The position numbers and the translations under genes were made by a program. Shown here in pieces: positions 45,050 to 53,430 of a DNA stretch of 64,000 bases (positions within the stretch are counted from its first letter, which is position 1; every line of letters begins with the position of its first letter). Below the pieces are notes generated by a model that was not told where the DNA came from, searched no databases, and saw only the letters and a program-made list of their open reading frames with translations. The stretch comes from an uncultured Clostridia bacterium (lineage in GTDB: Bacteria > Bacillota > Clostridia > Christensenellales > Borkfalkiaceae), in NCBI GenBank assembly GCA_947631195.1, contig CANRKK010000002.1:62001-126000 (forward strand). Direction: 5' to 3'.

Positions 45050-46531
45050 TTAACCTTTTATAAACTCCAGCACCTCGGCGAACAGCTTTTTGGGGTCGCA
45101 CACCTTTGAAAACCTGACGGGCTTGTCCCTCAGGGCCAAAAGCCGCTTAGGAACGGCCATCGCGGTCGCCGCGTGCAGCCTCTTTATGCCCTTGAAGCTG
45201 TCCTTCACGTCGTTGCCCGTCACGGCGTACAGTACGTCCTGCGGGAATTTGTAGGGGTTGGCCGTGGACACGATGACCATCGGAGTTTTGTCCTTTTTGT
45301 TCTTTTCAAACCAGTCCAGCGCAACCTTCATCGCGCAGCCCGTGTGCGGGTCCATGGTGTAGCCCACGTCCTCGAACACGCCGTACATCGCCTCCACGGA
45401 GGTCTCCTCGCTTGCAAAGCCGCCGTCGAAAGTCTTTTTTATCTCCTCGAGCTCGGCCGCCGTTATCTTGTATTTCAAGTTGGTTTTAAGTTCGGCCATT
45501 CTCTGGGCCGTGAGGGCGGCGTTCCTGCCCGAAACCTCGAATAAAAGCCTTTCCAAATTGGAGGATATCAGAATATCCATCGAGGGGGACGTGGTTTTGT
45601 AAAACTCGCGGTGAATGTCGTACACGCCCGTATTTAAAAAGTCGGTGAGCACGTTGTTCAAGTTGCTGGCGCAGTGCAGCCTGCGTACGGGCAGACCCAT
45701 GCGCTTTGCGTAATAGCCCGCCAAAATGTTGCCGAAGTTGCCCGTGGGCACGGTGAAATCTATCTCCTGCCCCATCTCTATCTGCCCGCCCGAAACAAGG
45801 TCGAGGTAGGCCGAAAAATAATACGCTATCTGCGGCGCAAGCCTGCCGAAGTTTATGGAATTGGCGGAAGAGAGGACCGTGTTGAGTTTTTTCAGCTCCG
45901 CAGCGCACTCCGCGCTTGCAAAAATTTCCTTTACGGCCGTCTGGCAGTCGTCGAAGTTGCCGCGCACGGCCGCCACGCATACGTTGTCCCCCTCCTGCGT
46001 GCACATCTGCAGTTTTTGCATTTTGGAGACCCCGTCGTTCGGGTAGAACACCATCACCTTTATGCCGTCCGCGTCCTTAAAGCCCTCCAAAGCGGCCTTG
46101 CCCGTATCTCCCGACGTCGCGACGAGGATCAAAATCTGTTCCTTTATGCCGAGAATGTCCGCCCCCTTCCTCAAAAGATAGGGCAACAAGGTGAGCGCCA
46201 TGTCCTTAAAGGCGCAGGTGGGGCCGTGCCAAAGCTCCAGCATATACACGCCGTCGTCCAAACGGACGAGGGGGGCGGGGTCGCCCTCGAACTTGGCATA
46301 GGCCGCCTCGCACGCGCGCAAAAGTTCCGCCCTGTCGTATTCGGTCAAATATTTGCCTATGACGGCGGCCGCCCGCTCGGGATAGCTCATTTCAAGCATG
46401 GCCGAAAGTTCCTCCGAAGAAACCGCGGGGAACGTTTCGGGCACATACAGCCCGCCGTTTGCGGCAAGCCCCTCCACTATGGCCTGTGCGCCGCTCGCCT
46501 TTCCGCCGCCGCGCGTGCTTACAAATTTCAT
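45050..46531 (-). CDS. thrC: Threonine synthase
   Basis: 493 residues. Converts O-phosphohomoserine to threonine with PLP. FVSTRGGGKASGAQAI is the typical N-terminus, TCAFKDMAL contains the PLP lysine, TSGDTGKAALEGF and PTGNFGNILAGYYAKRMG are cofactor and phosphate-binding segments. The length fits the longer yeast/E. coli-type rather than plant-type enzyme. GAGAGG precedes the ATG. Confidence 0.96.
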   Translation of the reverse strand: MKFVSTRGGGKASGAQAIVEGLAANGGLYVPETFPAVSSEELSAMLEMSYPERAAAVIGKYLTEYDRAELLRACEAAYAKFEGDPAPLVRLDDGVYMLELWHGPTCAFKDMALTLLPYLLRKGADILGIKEQILILVATSGDTGKAALEGFKDADGIKVMVFYPNDGVSKMQKLQMCTQEGDNVCVAAVRGNFDDCQTAVKEIFASAECAAELKKLNTVLSSANSINFGRLAPQIAYYFSAYLDLVSGGQIEMGQEIDFTVPTGNFGNILAGYYAKRMGLPVRRLHCASNLNNVLTDFLNTGVYDIHREFYKTTSPSMDILISSNLERLLFEVSGRNAALTAQRMAELKTNLKYKITAAELEEIKKTFDGGFASEETSVEAMYGVFEDVGYTMDPHTGCAMKVALDWFEKNKKDKTPMVIVSTANPYKFPQDVLYAVTGNDVKDSFKGIKRLHAATAMAVPKRLLALRDKPVRFSKVCDPKKLFAEVLEFIKG

Positions 46532-46578
46532 CTATTTACCTCTCTTTATAATGCCTGTCCTTGCTGTGGGGTGAAAAA

Positions 46579-46603
46579 GGCGGCACGGAAATACCGTGCC
46601 GCC
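46579..46603 (-). terminator. Terminator after the P-loop protein gene
   Basis: GGCGGCACGG/CCGTGCCGCC hairpin with TTTTT following on the minus strand. Confidence 0.8.
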
Positions 46604-46615
46604 CCAAAAATGATT

Positions 46616-47023
46616 TTACAGATACTTTTTAACGAATTCGGGAAGGTCTGCTTCCTCGCAACTGCACGTTATGTAGATGGTTATGTTGTTTTCGCCCGCA
46701 ACCTTGTCGAGCATATAGAATATCCCCGCAAGTTCGGCAATGGGCTTGCCCGTTATCCTCGACACGCCGTCCACATAGATATATTCATGGTCGCTGTTGC
46801 ATGCCGCAACGCCCTTTACAAATCCGCAGAGCGCCTCCTCGCCGGCAACCTGATAGTCGGTGGTGTCGATAAAGCGCACGCTGCGGTGCAAATCGTACAT
46901 ACATCTCTTGTTGTCGGTGATGAATACGCTCAGCCCCTTTGCGTCTGTCGCGTTGCTGTTGGCAACGTCTATAAGATGCTTTGTCTTGCCGGTGCCTTTG
47001 GGTCCGTAAATAATTTTAATCAT
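46616..47023 (-). CDS. Small P-loop ATP-binding protein
   Basis: 135 residues from the ATG at 47023 (GGAGG 7 bases upstream). IIYGPKGTGKTKHLIDVAN is a Walker A loop at the very N-terminus; YIYVDGVSRITG may be Walker B. The short size and single domain suggest a conserved Clostridia NTPase of unknown role. A promoter and a 6-bp-arm inverted repeat lie upstream. Confidence 0.75.
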   Translation of the reverse strand: MIKIIYGPKGTGKTKHLIDVANSNATDAKGLSVFITDNKRCMYDLHRSVRFIDTTDYQVAGEEALCGFVKGVAACNSDHEYIYVDGVSRITGKPIAELAGIFYMLDKVAGENNITIYITCSCEEADLPEFVKKYL

Positions 47024-47063
47024 TGAAATCCTCCATATAAGTATTATACTTACGTCTGAGTAT

Positions 47064-47092
47064 ATTTTAACAGTTATTATAAGGAATTTCAA
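47064..47092 (-). promoter_or_regulatory. Promoter of the small P-loop gene
   Basis: On the minus strand TTGAAA (47087-47092), 17-bp spacer, TAAAAT (47064-47069). An inverted repeat TATACT...AGTATA (47045-47064) sits at the start point and may be an operator. Confidence 0.55.
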
Positions 47093-47125
47093 GGCTTTAC
47101 GCTAAAATTTTATAAATTTTCGCCG

Positions 47126-48328
47126 CTATTTTACCTCTGCGGCAAATTCCGCGATTTTTTGGAGCCCCTCCGCTATGTCGCCGAAGGAGAGCGCGTACGA
47201 AAGCCGTATCGCCTCGTCGTCGCCGAAGCACACGCCCGGGGTCACCGCCACCTGCTTTTCGGTCAGAAGAAGGTCGGCAACGTCCATGCTGCCCCCTATC
47301 TTTTTGCCCTTGTAGCTCTTGCCGAACAGCTTGTCCACGACGAGCATCACATAAAACGCGCCGTCGGGCTTGACGTAGTCCAACCCGAGCGGCTTGTAGC
47401 CGTCCAGCATTTTTAAAGTCTTTTCGCGGCGGTCGCCGAAAGCCGCAACCATCTCCTCCATCGGTCCCGTCGGCCCGTCCAGCGCGGCGATCGCGGCGTA
47501 CTGCGTCATCGTGTTGACGTTGGAGGTGGAGTGGCTCTGGAAAGAGGCTATGGCCTTTGCTATGACGGGTGCGCAGGCGAGATAGCCCAGCCTCCAGCCC
47601 GTCATCGCGTAGGACTTGGAAACGCCGTTGACGACTATCGTCAGCTCCTTCATTTCGGGCGAAACCGCGGCTATAGAATAGTGCTTTTCGCCGCCGTATA
47701 TAAGTTTTTCGTACACCTCGTCCGAGAGCACCAAAATATTGTGTTTTACGCATACGTGTGCGATTTTTTCAATCTCCTCCTGCACGTAAACGGAGCCCGT
47801 GGGGTTTGCGGGGGAGTTGAGTATAAGCATTTTCGTCTTGGGAGTTATGGCCGCTTCCAGCTGCTCAGCCGTCATCTTGTAGCCGCCCGCGCGCGTGGTC
47901 TGCACGAACACGGGCACGCCGCCGCAGCTTTTAACCACTTCGGGATAGGTCAGCCAATAGGGGGAGGGAATTATCACCTCGTCCCCCTCGTCTACGGTCG
48001 CAAAAAGCGCGTTGAATATGGAGTGCTTTGCGCCGTTGGAGACTATTATCTGCGAGGGGTCGTAGACGAGGCCGTTCTCCCTTTGGAGCTTTTTGCATAT
48101 GGCCTTTTTAAGGGCGGGCAGACCCGCGGCTGCAACGTATTTGGTGTAGCCCTTGTCCATAGCTTCCTTTGCGGCCGCTATTATGTGCGCGGGGGTGTTG
48201 AAATCGGGTTCACCCACGCCGAAGTTTATAACGCGCACGCCCGCCGCTTTAAGCTCGTTGGCCTTGGCGGAAATGGCAAGGGTCATGCTCGGCGCAATGG
48301 ACGCCACCCTGCGGGATACCTTTATCAT
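47126..48328 (-). CDS. PLP-dependent aminotransferase, class I/II (aspartate aminotransferase-like)
   Basis: 400 residues. VINFGVGEPDFNTP is the N-terminal motif, ILNSPANPTGSVY the substrate/PLP region, VVNGVSKSYAMTGWRLGY holds the PLP-binding Lys (SKSYAMTGWR). The family includes aspartate and related aminotransferases; substrate is not fixed by sequence alone. The ATG at 48328 has AAGGAG 9 bases upstream; a TTG two codons earlier is rejected. Confidence 0.93.
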   Translation of the reverse strand: MIKVSRRVASIAPSMTLAISAKANELKAAGVRVINFGVGEPDFNTPAHIIAAAKEAMDKGYTKYVAAAGLPALKKAICKKLQRENGLVYDPSQIIVSNGAKHSIFNALFATVDEGDEVIIPSPYWLTYPEVVKSCGGVPVFVQTTRAGGYKMTAEQLEAAITPKTKMLILNSPANPTGSVYVQEEIEKIAHVCVKHNILVLSDEVYEKLIYGGEKHYSIAAVSPEMKELTIVVNGVSKSYAMTGWRLGYLACAPVIAKAIASFQSHSTSNVNTMTQYAAIAALDGPTGPMEEMVAAFGDRREKTLKMLDGYKPLGLDYVKPDGAFYVMLVVDKLFGKSYKGKKIGGSMDVADLLLTEKQVAVTPGVCFGDDEAIRLSYALSFGDIAEGLQKIAEFAAEVK

Positions 48329-48362
48329 AAGCAATGCTCCTTATGGCATAATTCTGGTTTTC

Positions 48363-48391
48363 AGTATAGCATAGCCCCCGCCCTTTTGCAA
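48363..48391 (-). promoter_or_regulatory. Promoter of the aminotransferase gene
   Basis: On the minus strand TTGCAA (48386-48391), 17-bp spacer, TATACT (48363-48368) with an extended TGC. Confidence 0.65.
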
Positions 48392-48450
48392 TCGATTAAA
48401 CGCAATTTATTTTATTGCCGTATTTTGTAATGAATATAACTTTTTATGAA

Positions 48451-48489
48451 AATGCTTTACCGGGGGGCTTTTTTCCGCGGTAAAGCATT
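48451..48489 (-). terminator. Terminator of the SLOG gene
   Basis: AATGCTTTACC/GGTAAAGCATT arms (48451-48461 and 48479-48489) followed on the minus strand by TTC and a T-rich tract. Confidence 0.7.
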
Positions 48490-48516
48490 GTTTTTGCCGA
48501 TTTGCGCGCCGGACGT

Positions 48517-48990
48517 TCAATTTTCGGCGGCAAAATTTATCAGATTTTTATGTTTTTTTACGGCGTATTTATAGGCCTTGTACGCGCCGCTGTTCGTCCG
48601 CTCCTCCGCATAGAACAGCACCAAATCGCTTTGGTCTATCATCGCGCAGTTGCGGTAGTATATGGCGGTGTACCACCAATTAAACTCCTTTGTGGGACAC
48701 TCGTAACTTTCATATTCCTGTTTTTTGAACCATGCGGGCGGCTTTCGCAGCTGGTTTTCAAGCGCGAAACAAAATACCCGCTTTATCCCGAGCCGGGGCA
48801 ACTCCTCCCGCTTTTTTGTTACGATGTCATATACAAGCGAATCGAAACTGCTTCTGCCGCCGAACAGAAACGTGCGTACGCCGTCCGCTATCGCCCTGTC
48901 TATAGCTGCCTCCGTCTTTGCTTTCAGACTTTCGGTTATTTCAACTTCGAAGTGACCGAAACAGGAACATACTTTTTCATTTTCACACAT
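48517..48990 (-). CDS. SLOG-family protein (DUF1273/YpsA-like)
   Basis: 157 residues. The N-terminal CSCFGHFE stands where YpsA-like proteins have CxTGHR; FLFGGRSSFDSLVYDIV is the GGxxxxD nucleotide-binding core, and IDQSDLVLFYAEERTNSGAYKAYKYAVKKHKNLIN matches the C-terminal SLOG strand-helix with NSGT-type end. SLOG proteins bind nucleotide-derived ligands and act as sensors or processing enzymes in stress and anti-phage contexts. The ATG directly follows the U-run of a terminator hairpin that also holds its ribosome site (49002-49007), and two structured RNAs lie upstream. Expression is therefore probably controlled by that RNA. Confidence 0.85.
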   Translation of the reverse strand: MCENEKVCSCFGHFEVEITESLKAKTEAAIDRAIADGVRTFLFGGRSSFDSLVYDIVTKKREELPRLGIKRVFCFALENQLRKPPAWFKKQEYESYECPTKEFNWWYTAIYYRNCAMIDQSDLVLFYAEERTNSGAYKAYKYAVKKHKNLINFAAEN

Positions 48991-49198
48991 AATAAACGCC
49001 GCTCCTTTAAGGAACGGCGCGTAGAATACCGTTCCTTGGTTGCAACGCCATTAAAACCTCTTTATTTCCGTGAAAACAAATCAGCCCGGAACAGGTATTT
49101 CTACCTATATTCTGTGACTTGTTCCGCGAAAATAAAAATGCAAAAAGGATACTTCCCCGCTCGGGGAAGAAACAGAGGTTGATTTTTAATAGCGTTGC
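48991..49198 (-). ncRNA. Structured RNA A, leader of the SLOG gene (riboswitch-like)
   Basis: About 208 nt. The predicted 5' end (49198) forms a closing stem: 49184-49198 pairs with 49042-49056 (GCAACGC...GCGTTGC). Inside lie a TTCCCC/GGGGAA hairpin (about 49153-49168) and a long stem (49116-49134 with 49064-49082) capped by a core CACAGAATA...GGTAG.AATACCTGTT. The 3' part has GGAACGG...CCGTTCC (49011-49035) or, using the same strand, a perfect 10-bp terminator (48997-49019) followed by TTTATT. The terminator covers the AAGGAG ribosome site. TATTCT in the 3' hairpin loop can pair with AGAATA in the apical core. No Rfam family recognised. Confidence 0.7.
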
Positions 49199-49204
49199 AT
49201 TAGT

Positions 49205-49233
49205 ATTATAACACGGACATTTTAAAATATCAA
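49205..49233 (-). promoter_or_regulatory. Promoter of structured RNA A
   Basis: On the minus strand TTGATA (49228-49233), 17-bp spacer, TATAAT (49205-49210) with TG extension. The start point predicted 7 bases on is the first base of the closing stem. Confidence 0.8.
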
Positions 49234-49255
49234 CAATAAAACCCCAAAGCGGCAC

Positions 49256-49444
49256 AAAATTAAGAGCGCCGCCCCGTAAAGGAACGGCGCCCGTAGAATA
49301 CCGTTCCCTGGTTGCGACGCCAACAAACTCTTTCATTAGAGAAAACAGTTTGAAACAGGTATTACTACCGTATTCTGTGTTTTCTCTAAAAAAATATACG
49401 CCCCGCGGGGTGGAAAGAAAATTACTATATTTAATTGGCGTCGC
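49256..49444 (-). ncRNA. Structured RNA B, tandem homologue of RNA A
   Basis: About 189 nt with the same layout as RNA A but diverged sequence. The closing stem is GCGACGCCAA/TTGGCGTCGC (49435-49444 with 49314-49323). It has a CCCCGCGGGG hairpin (49401-49410), a 12-bp stem TTAGAGAAAACA/TGTTTTCTCTAA (49378-49389 with 49336-49347) and an apical core CACAGAATAC-GGTAGTAATACCTGTTTC. The 3' hairpin GGAACGG/CCGTTCC (49281-49307) competes with a terminator hairpin (49266-49290), then TCTTAATTTT. Compensating base changes between copies in the closing and long stems support the fold. Confidence 0.7.
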
Positions 49445-49450
49445 AGTAGT

Positions 49451-49479
49451 ATTATAGCACGGCGGATTGAAAATATCAA
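49451..49479 (-). promoter_or_regulatory. Promoter of structured RNA B
   Basis: On the minus strand TTGATA (49474-49479), 17-bp spacer, TATAAT (49451-49456) with TG extension. Nearly the same as the RNA A promoter. Confidence 0.8.
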
Positions 49480-49544
49480 CAATAAAAATAAAAAGGGCAA
49501 AAAAATTAACGGGAATTATATTCGAACACTTTTCTTTTTTGGTA

Positions 49545-49573
49545 TTGCAATCGTAAAACGGGTGTGCTATAAT
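49545..49573 (+). promoter_or_regulatory. Promoter of the KDPG aldolase gene
   Basis: TTGCAA (49545-49550), 17-bp spacer, TATAAT (49568-49573) with extended TGC. Divergent from the RNA promoters. Confidence 0.75.
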
Positions 49574-49615
49574 GTTTAAGGTCAAAAAATCATAAACCCT
49601 TTAAGGAGGAAAATT

Positions 49616-50230
49616 ATGGCACATGAACAGCTGATTGAACAAATCAAAAAGACCAAAATAGTACCCGTTGTGGTGCTCAATTCCATTGAAGAAACCCTGC
49701 CCAAGATGCAGGCCCTTGTCGAGGGCGGGCTGCCCTGCGCGGAGATAACCTTCCGCACTCCCTGCGCCGCCGACGCAATTAAGCTCACCGTGGAAACATA
49801 TCCCGACATGCTTGTCGGCGCGGGCACCGTTATAAACCGCGAACAGTGCGAAAAGGCCATCGCGGCGGGCTCCAAATTCATTGTGTCCCCCGGTTTTTCG
49901 GAGGAGGTTGCGGACTGCTGCGCCGAGCACGGCATGCTCTATCTGCCCGGCATAGTTACCCCCACCGAGGCTATGGCGGCAATTGCAAAGGGACTTACAA
50001 CCCTTAAATTCTTCCCCGCTTCCAACTACGGCGGACTTAAGACCATTAAGGCCATCTGCGCCGCGTTCCCCTATCTTAAGATTATGCCCACGGGCGGCAT
50101 AAACGAGAGCAACATACTTGAATATCTTGCATACGACAAGATTATCGCCTGCGGCGGCAGCTGGATGATGAGCGGCACGCCCGAGGAGATCAAGGAAAAA
50201 ACAAAGGCCGCCGTCGCCCTCGTGAAGTAA
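49616..50230 (+). CDS. eda: KDPG/KHG aldolase
   Basis: 204 residues. Cleaves 2-keto-3-deoxy-6-phosphogluconate to pyruvate and glyceraldehyde-3-phosphate (and related keto acids). GGLPCAEITFRTP carries the catalytic Glu, LVGAGTVINREQC the phosphate region, TTLKFFPASNYGG the Schiff-base Lys, and MPTGGINESNILEYL the C-terminal phosphate loop. AAGGAGG lies 7 bases before the ATG. No dehydratase or sugar-acid kinase gene is beside it, so the pathway is not settled. Confidence 0.94.
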   Translation: MAHEQLIEQIKKTKIVPVVVLNSIEETLPKMQALVEGGLPCAEITFRTPCAADAIKLTVETYPDMLVGAGTVINREQCEKAIAAGSKFIVSPGFSEEVADCCAEHGMLYLPGIVTPTEAMAAIAKGLTTLKFFPASNYGGLKTIKAICAAFPYLKIMPTGGINESNILEYLAYDKIIACGGSWMMSGTPEEIKEKTKAAVALVK

Positions 50231-50235
50231 TTGCC

Positions 50236-51060
50236 CCGCAATTTTCAATAATTGAAAAGCCAATTAAGGCTTGTCATTTCGTGCGTGAGCGAAGCGGTAA
50301 GCGAAATAATCCCCCCGTGGGCTGGTCGAGGTTGGATAGGACGCAATGCAAAAGTCGCTGCGCGACAGATTCTTCGTCGGGCTGCGCCCGACTCAGAATG
50401 ACAGGGGGGCGGGTGCCCTCGCGCAGAATGACAGGGGGGCAGGTGCCCTCGCGCAGAATGACAGGGGAAACGGCAGAACGATATGAATTGCTCCGCAATT
50501 TTCAATAATTGAAAAGCTAATTAAGGCTTGTCATTTTGAGCGTGAGCGAAGCGGTAAGCGAAATAATCCCCCCGTGGGCTGGTCGAGGTTGGATAGGACG
50601 CAATGCAAAAGTCGCTGCGCGACAGATTCTTCGTCGGGCTACGCCCGCCTCAGAATGACAGGGGGGGGCGGGTGCCCTCGCGCAGAATGACAGGGGAAAC
50701 GGCAGAACGATATGAATTGCTCCGCAATTTTCAATAATTACAACGCAAGTTAAGCTGTGTCATTTCGAACGATATGAGACCCACGCAGTGGGCGATTGAG
50801 TGAGAGAATCCCCCTGTGGCTGCTCTTGGCCATTTGGAATAGTAACCTTAAATTGCCTCGACCAATCCACGAGGGGATTACCTCGCGCTCCGCGACTCGG
50901 AATGACACGTTTCATCAGGCCGCGTACATATTAAAAAGTCGCTGCGCGACAGATTCTTCGTCGGGCTGCGCCCGCCTCAGAATGACAGGGGGGGCGGGTG
51001 CCCTCGCGCAGAATGACAGGGGGGCAGGTGCCCTCGCGCAGAATGACAGAGGCGACGCTC
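50236..51060. repeat. Tandem repeat array (units of about 257 and 229 bp plus a partial copy)
   Basis: Units start at CCGCAATTTTCAATAATTGAAAAG (50236 and 50493; a further start at 50722 is followed by different sequence, with a partial copy from about 50934). Each contains GTCGCTGCGCGACAGATTCTTCGTCGGGCTGCGCCC and a variable number of 30-bp modules (GGGTGCCCTCGCGCAGAATGACAGGGG). The first unit has one more 30-bp module than the second. CAGAATGACAGGGG is shared with the repeat family at 1.1-1.9 kb. No gene seen in 50231-51166. Confidence 0.8.
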
Positions 51061-51166
51061 GCGCAGGTTGTTAGGCGGCAAAGCCCTTACACGTTTCATC
51101 GGGCCGCGTACATATTTTAAAAAACACATAAATTGAGCCGCGCTGTTAGCGCGGCTCTCTTTTTGT

Positions 51167-52147
51167 TTATTGTTGGTTTTCTTCGTTCGGGACGTCGGTT
51201 GAGACCTCTTCGGCGGCGGGCAAGTCGTCATTCTTTTTGGGCTTGCGCTTAACCGATTCGTCCAGCGGAACCGAAAAGCCCTTGCCCAGTATCTCGTTTG
51301 CGTCGGTTATAATTGTAAACGCCGTGGGGTCCACTTTGTGCAGCCTGGTTTTAAGCAGCACGGCCTGCGCGCGGCGGCACACCGTTATTATTATAGTGCG
51401 CTCCGCGCCCGTGTAGCCCCCCTCGGCCTTATATTTTGTAAATCCGCGGTTTATGTCCTCGATTATCACCTTTGAAACGACGTCGGGATTGTCGGTTATT
51501 ATGGTTACGTATTTTGTTCTGGTGATATTTTCTATTATGCCGTCAACGACGAACGCCCTCAAAAACAGGCCCAGTATGGACAGCAGTCCCGACTCCGCTC
51601 CGAAGAAAAACGCAAGGCAGGAAACAACCAAATCGCTGACTATAACGGCGTTGCCTATGTTGAGATTGGTGTATTTTTTTACTATCAGCGCGATTATGTC
51701 GCTTCCGCCCGACGACGCGCCGCAGTGGAACATTATCGCGCAGCCGATGCCTATCAGAAGCACGGCGTACACCGCCTCCAACAGCCGCTGGTCGGTCAAA
51801 GGCCCGCCGAGCGGGAACAAGTAGCTTAAAAACCACACTTCAAAGGAGTACATCAGTGAGCAGAATATGGTTTTGAAGGTTACCCCCCTGCCCAAAAATA
51901 TAAAGCCGACAAGCAGTAAAAACACGTTGAATATCGCCAGAATGACGGGCTGGGTCAAAAAGGGCACGTGCGGGGTGATGTAGTGCGAAAGCAAAATGGA
52001 CACGCCGCTTATACCGCCCATTACAAAGCTGTTTGGCGCTTCGAACAGATATACCCCCACGGACATGCACAATATGCCCGCGTTGAGGACGGCCCAGTAG
52101 ATTACCTGCTTCATTATTTTGCTGCGTTTGTCCTGTTTGTTGTTCAT
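51167..52147 (-). CDS. YitT family membrane protein (paralogue 1)
   Basis: 326 residues. About five to six membrane helices (YitT_membrane) followed by a C-terminal DUF2179 domain with YTGAERTIIITVCRRAQAVLLKTRLHKVDPTAFTIITDANEILGKGF. DUF2179 is ligand-binding in related proteins. A Pro/Lys/Glu-rich tail follows here and is absent from the neighbouring paralogue. Function of YitT is not established. GGGGAATG precedes the ATG. Confidence 0.9.
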   Translation of the reverse strand: MNNKQDKRSKIMKQVIYWAVLNAGILCMSVGVYLFEAPNSFVMGGISGVSILLSHYITPHVPFLTQPVILAIFNVFLLLVGFIFLGRGVTFKTIFCSLMYSFEVWFLSYLFPLGGPLTDQRLLEAVYAVLLIGIGCAIMFHCGASSGGSDIIALIVKKYTNLNIGNAVIVSDLVVSCLAFFFGAESGLLSILGLFLRAFVVDGIIENITRTKYVTIITDNPDVVSKVIIEDINRGFTKYKAEGGYTGAERTIIITVCRRAQAVLLKTRLHKVDPTAFTIITDANEILGKGFSVPLDESVKRKPKKNDDLPAAEEVSTDVPNEENQQ

Positions 52148-52326
52148 TACATTCCCCTTTGGGTTGCTGTTTGCAACGTTATATTATCGCCTCCCGGCTA
52201 TGTGTTTTTTTTATTTTTTTACGACAGCCGCCCTGCGCCCCGCAGGGCAAACGCGCGCCGCGTGCGGAAAAGTAGCGCAAGCGGAATGAATGGCTAACGC
52301 GCGGGCGGGCGCAAACGACGGGGCAG

Positions 52327-53220
52327 TCACATTCTTTCGGAAAAACCTTTGCCCAGTATTTCGTTTGCGTCGGTTATTATGACGAACGCCGTGGGGTCCA
52401 CCTCGTGCAGTTTGGCCTTTAAGCGGGCTGCCTGCGAACGGCGGCACACCGTTATTATTATAGTGCGCTCCTCGCCAGTGTAGCCGCCCTCGCCCTTGTA
52501 CTTGGTGTAGCCGCGGTGGATATAGTCTATTATCACTTCAGAAACTATCTGCGGGTTTACGGTGATTATGGTTACGTATTTTGTTTTGCCGAGGTTTTCT
52601 ATTACGCCGTCTATCACGAACGATTTTGCGAATATGCCCAGCACCGAGAACAGCCCCGTGAGCGGCCCGAAAGTGAAAAACGCGAGGCAGGCTATAAGGA
52701 AGTCTGCGGCAAGCAGCGCGGGCGCGATGTTCATTTTGGAAAACTTTTTAATTATAAGGGCGATTATGTCGGTGCCGCCCGTCGAGGCGTGGCAGTTGAA
52801 CACTATCGCGTGCGCCGCGCCCGACAAAATCACCGCGTACACCAGCTCCAGAAAGGGCTCGTCGGTGAGGGGCAGTTTTATGGGGATAAGGCTGAGGAGA
52901 TACACTTCCAAAGAGTATGCTATGGAGCAATAAATTGTTAAAATAGTAAGCCCCTTGCCCAAAAATATAAGGCCCAGCACAAGCAGTATGCCGTTGAGGA
53001 TAGCCAGCAGCACGGGCTGGGTCAAAAAGGACACGTGCGGGGTGATGTATTTTGCAAGCACTATGGAAAGGCCGCCCATGCCCCCCAGCGTGAAGTGGTT
53101 AGGTTCGTTGAACAGGAACATGCTTATGGAAAGCAGCAGCACGCCCAAATTGAGCATCGCCCAATATTTGATCGTGGACACTATTTTGTTCGGTTTTTTA
53201 TCGGGAATCGTGTTTAACAT
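52327..53220 (-). CDS. YitT family membrane protein (paralogue 2)
   Basis: 297 residues; the same architecture as the gene downstream, with the strongest similarity in the C-terminal DUF2179 domain (FVIITDANEILGKGF). The two lie head to tail 179 bp apart and probably arose by duplication. It has its own promoter and GAGGAGGC ahead of the ATG. Confidence 0.9.
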   Translation of the reverse strand: MLNTIPDKKPNKIVSTIKYWAMLNLGVLLLSISMFLFNEPNHFTLGGMGGLSIVLAKYITPHVSFLTQPVLLAILNGILLVLGLIFLGKGLTILTIYCSIAYSLEVYLLSLIPIKLPLTDEPFLELVYAVILSGAAHAIVFNCHASTGGTDIIALIIKKFSKMNIAPALLAADFLIACLAFFTFGPLTGLFSVLGIFAKSFVIDGVIENLGKTKYVTIITVNPQIVSEVIIDYIHRGYTKYKGEGGYTGEERTIIITVCRRSQAARLKAKLHEVDPTAFVIITDANEILGKGFSERM

Positions 53221-53247
53221 AGGGGCCTCCTCTCAAAGCCGCCTAAT

Positions 53248-53276
53248 ATCATAACACTAACTTTTTTCACTGTCAA
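53248..53276 (-). promoter_or_regulatory. Promoter of YitT paralogue 2
   Basis: On the minus strand TTGACA (53271-53276), 17-bp spacer, TATGAT (53248-53253). Confidence 0.75.
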
Positions 53277-53410
53277 TAATTTTATGCGCATAGTGAATAA
53301 AATTTTAACGCGGCGGGCCGAGCGGTTACGGCGGCCCGCGGGCGCGCTGTTTTTATATATAGATTATAGCATTTTCGGGCGCGTTTGGCAATAGCTTTTT
53401 AAAAAACTCC

Positions 53411-53430
53411 CCGCCCGTTTTATCGGGCGG
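53411..53430 (-). terminator. Terminator overlapping the stop of the 53.4-kb membrane protein gene
   Basis: CCGCCCG/CGGGCGG stem whose loop includes the stop codon, followed on the minus strand by GGAGTTTTTT. Confidence 0.7.

Noticed and set aside
48991-49444. T-box leader or 6S RNA as identity of the twin RNAs
   Set aside because: No TGGN antiterminator bulge or GGTGG.ACCGCG block for a T-box, and no tRNA-related gene downstream. The fold is multi-branched rather than the single rod with central bubble of 6S RNA. Not formally excluded without a covariance search.
49007-49585. 192-residue minus-strand open frame
   Set aside because: It crosses both structured RNAs, including their promoters and terminators, and shows no protein-like conservation between the two copies (differences preserve stems, not codons).
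50400-51060. CRISPR array
   Set aside because: The 30-bp modules are directly adjacent with no unique spacers, and no cas genes are present.
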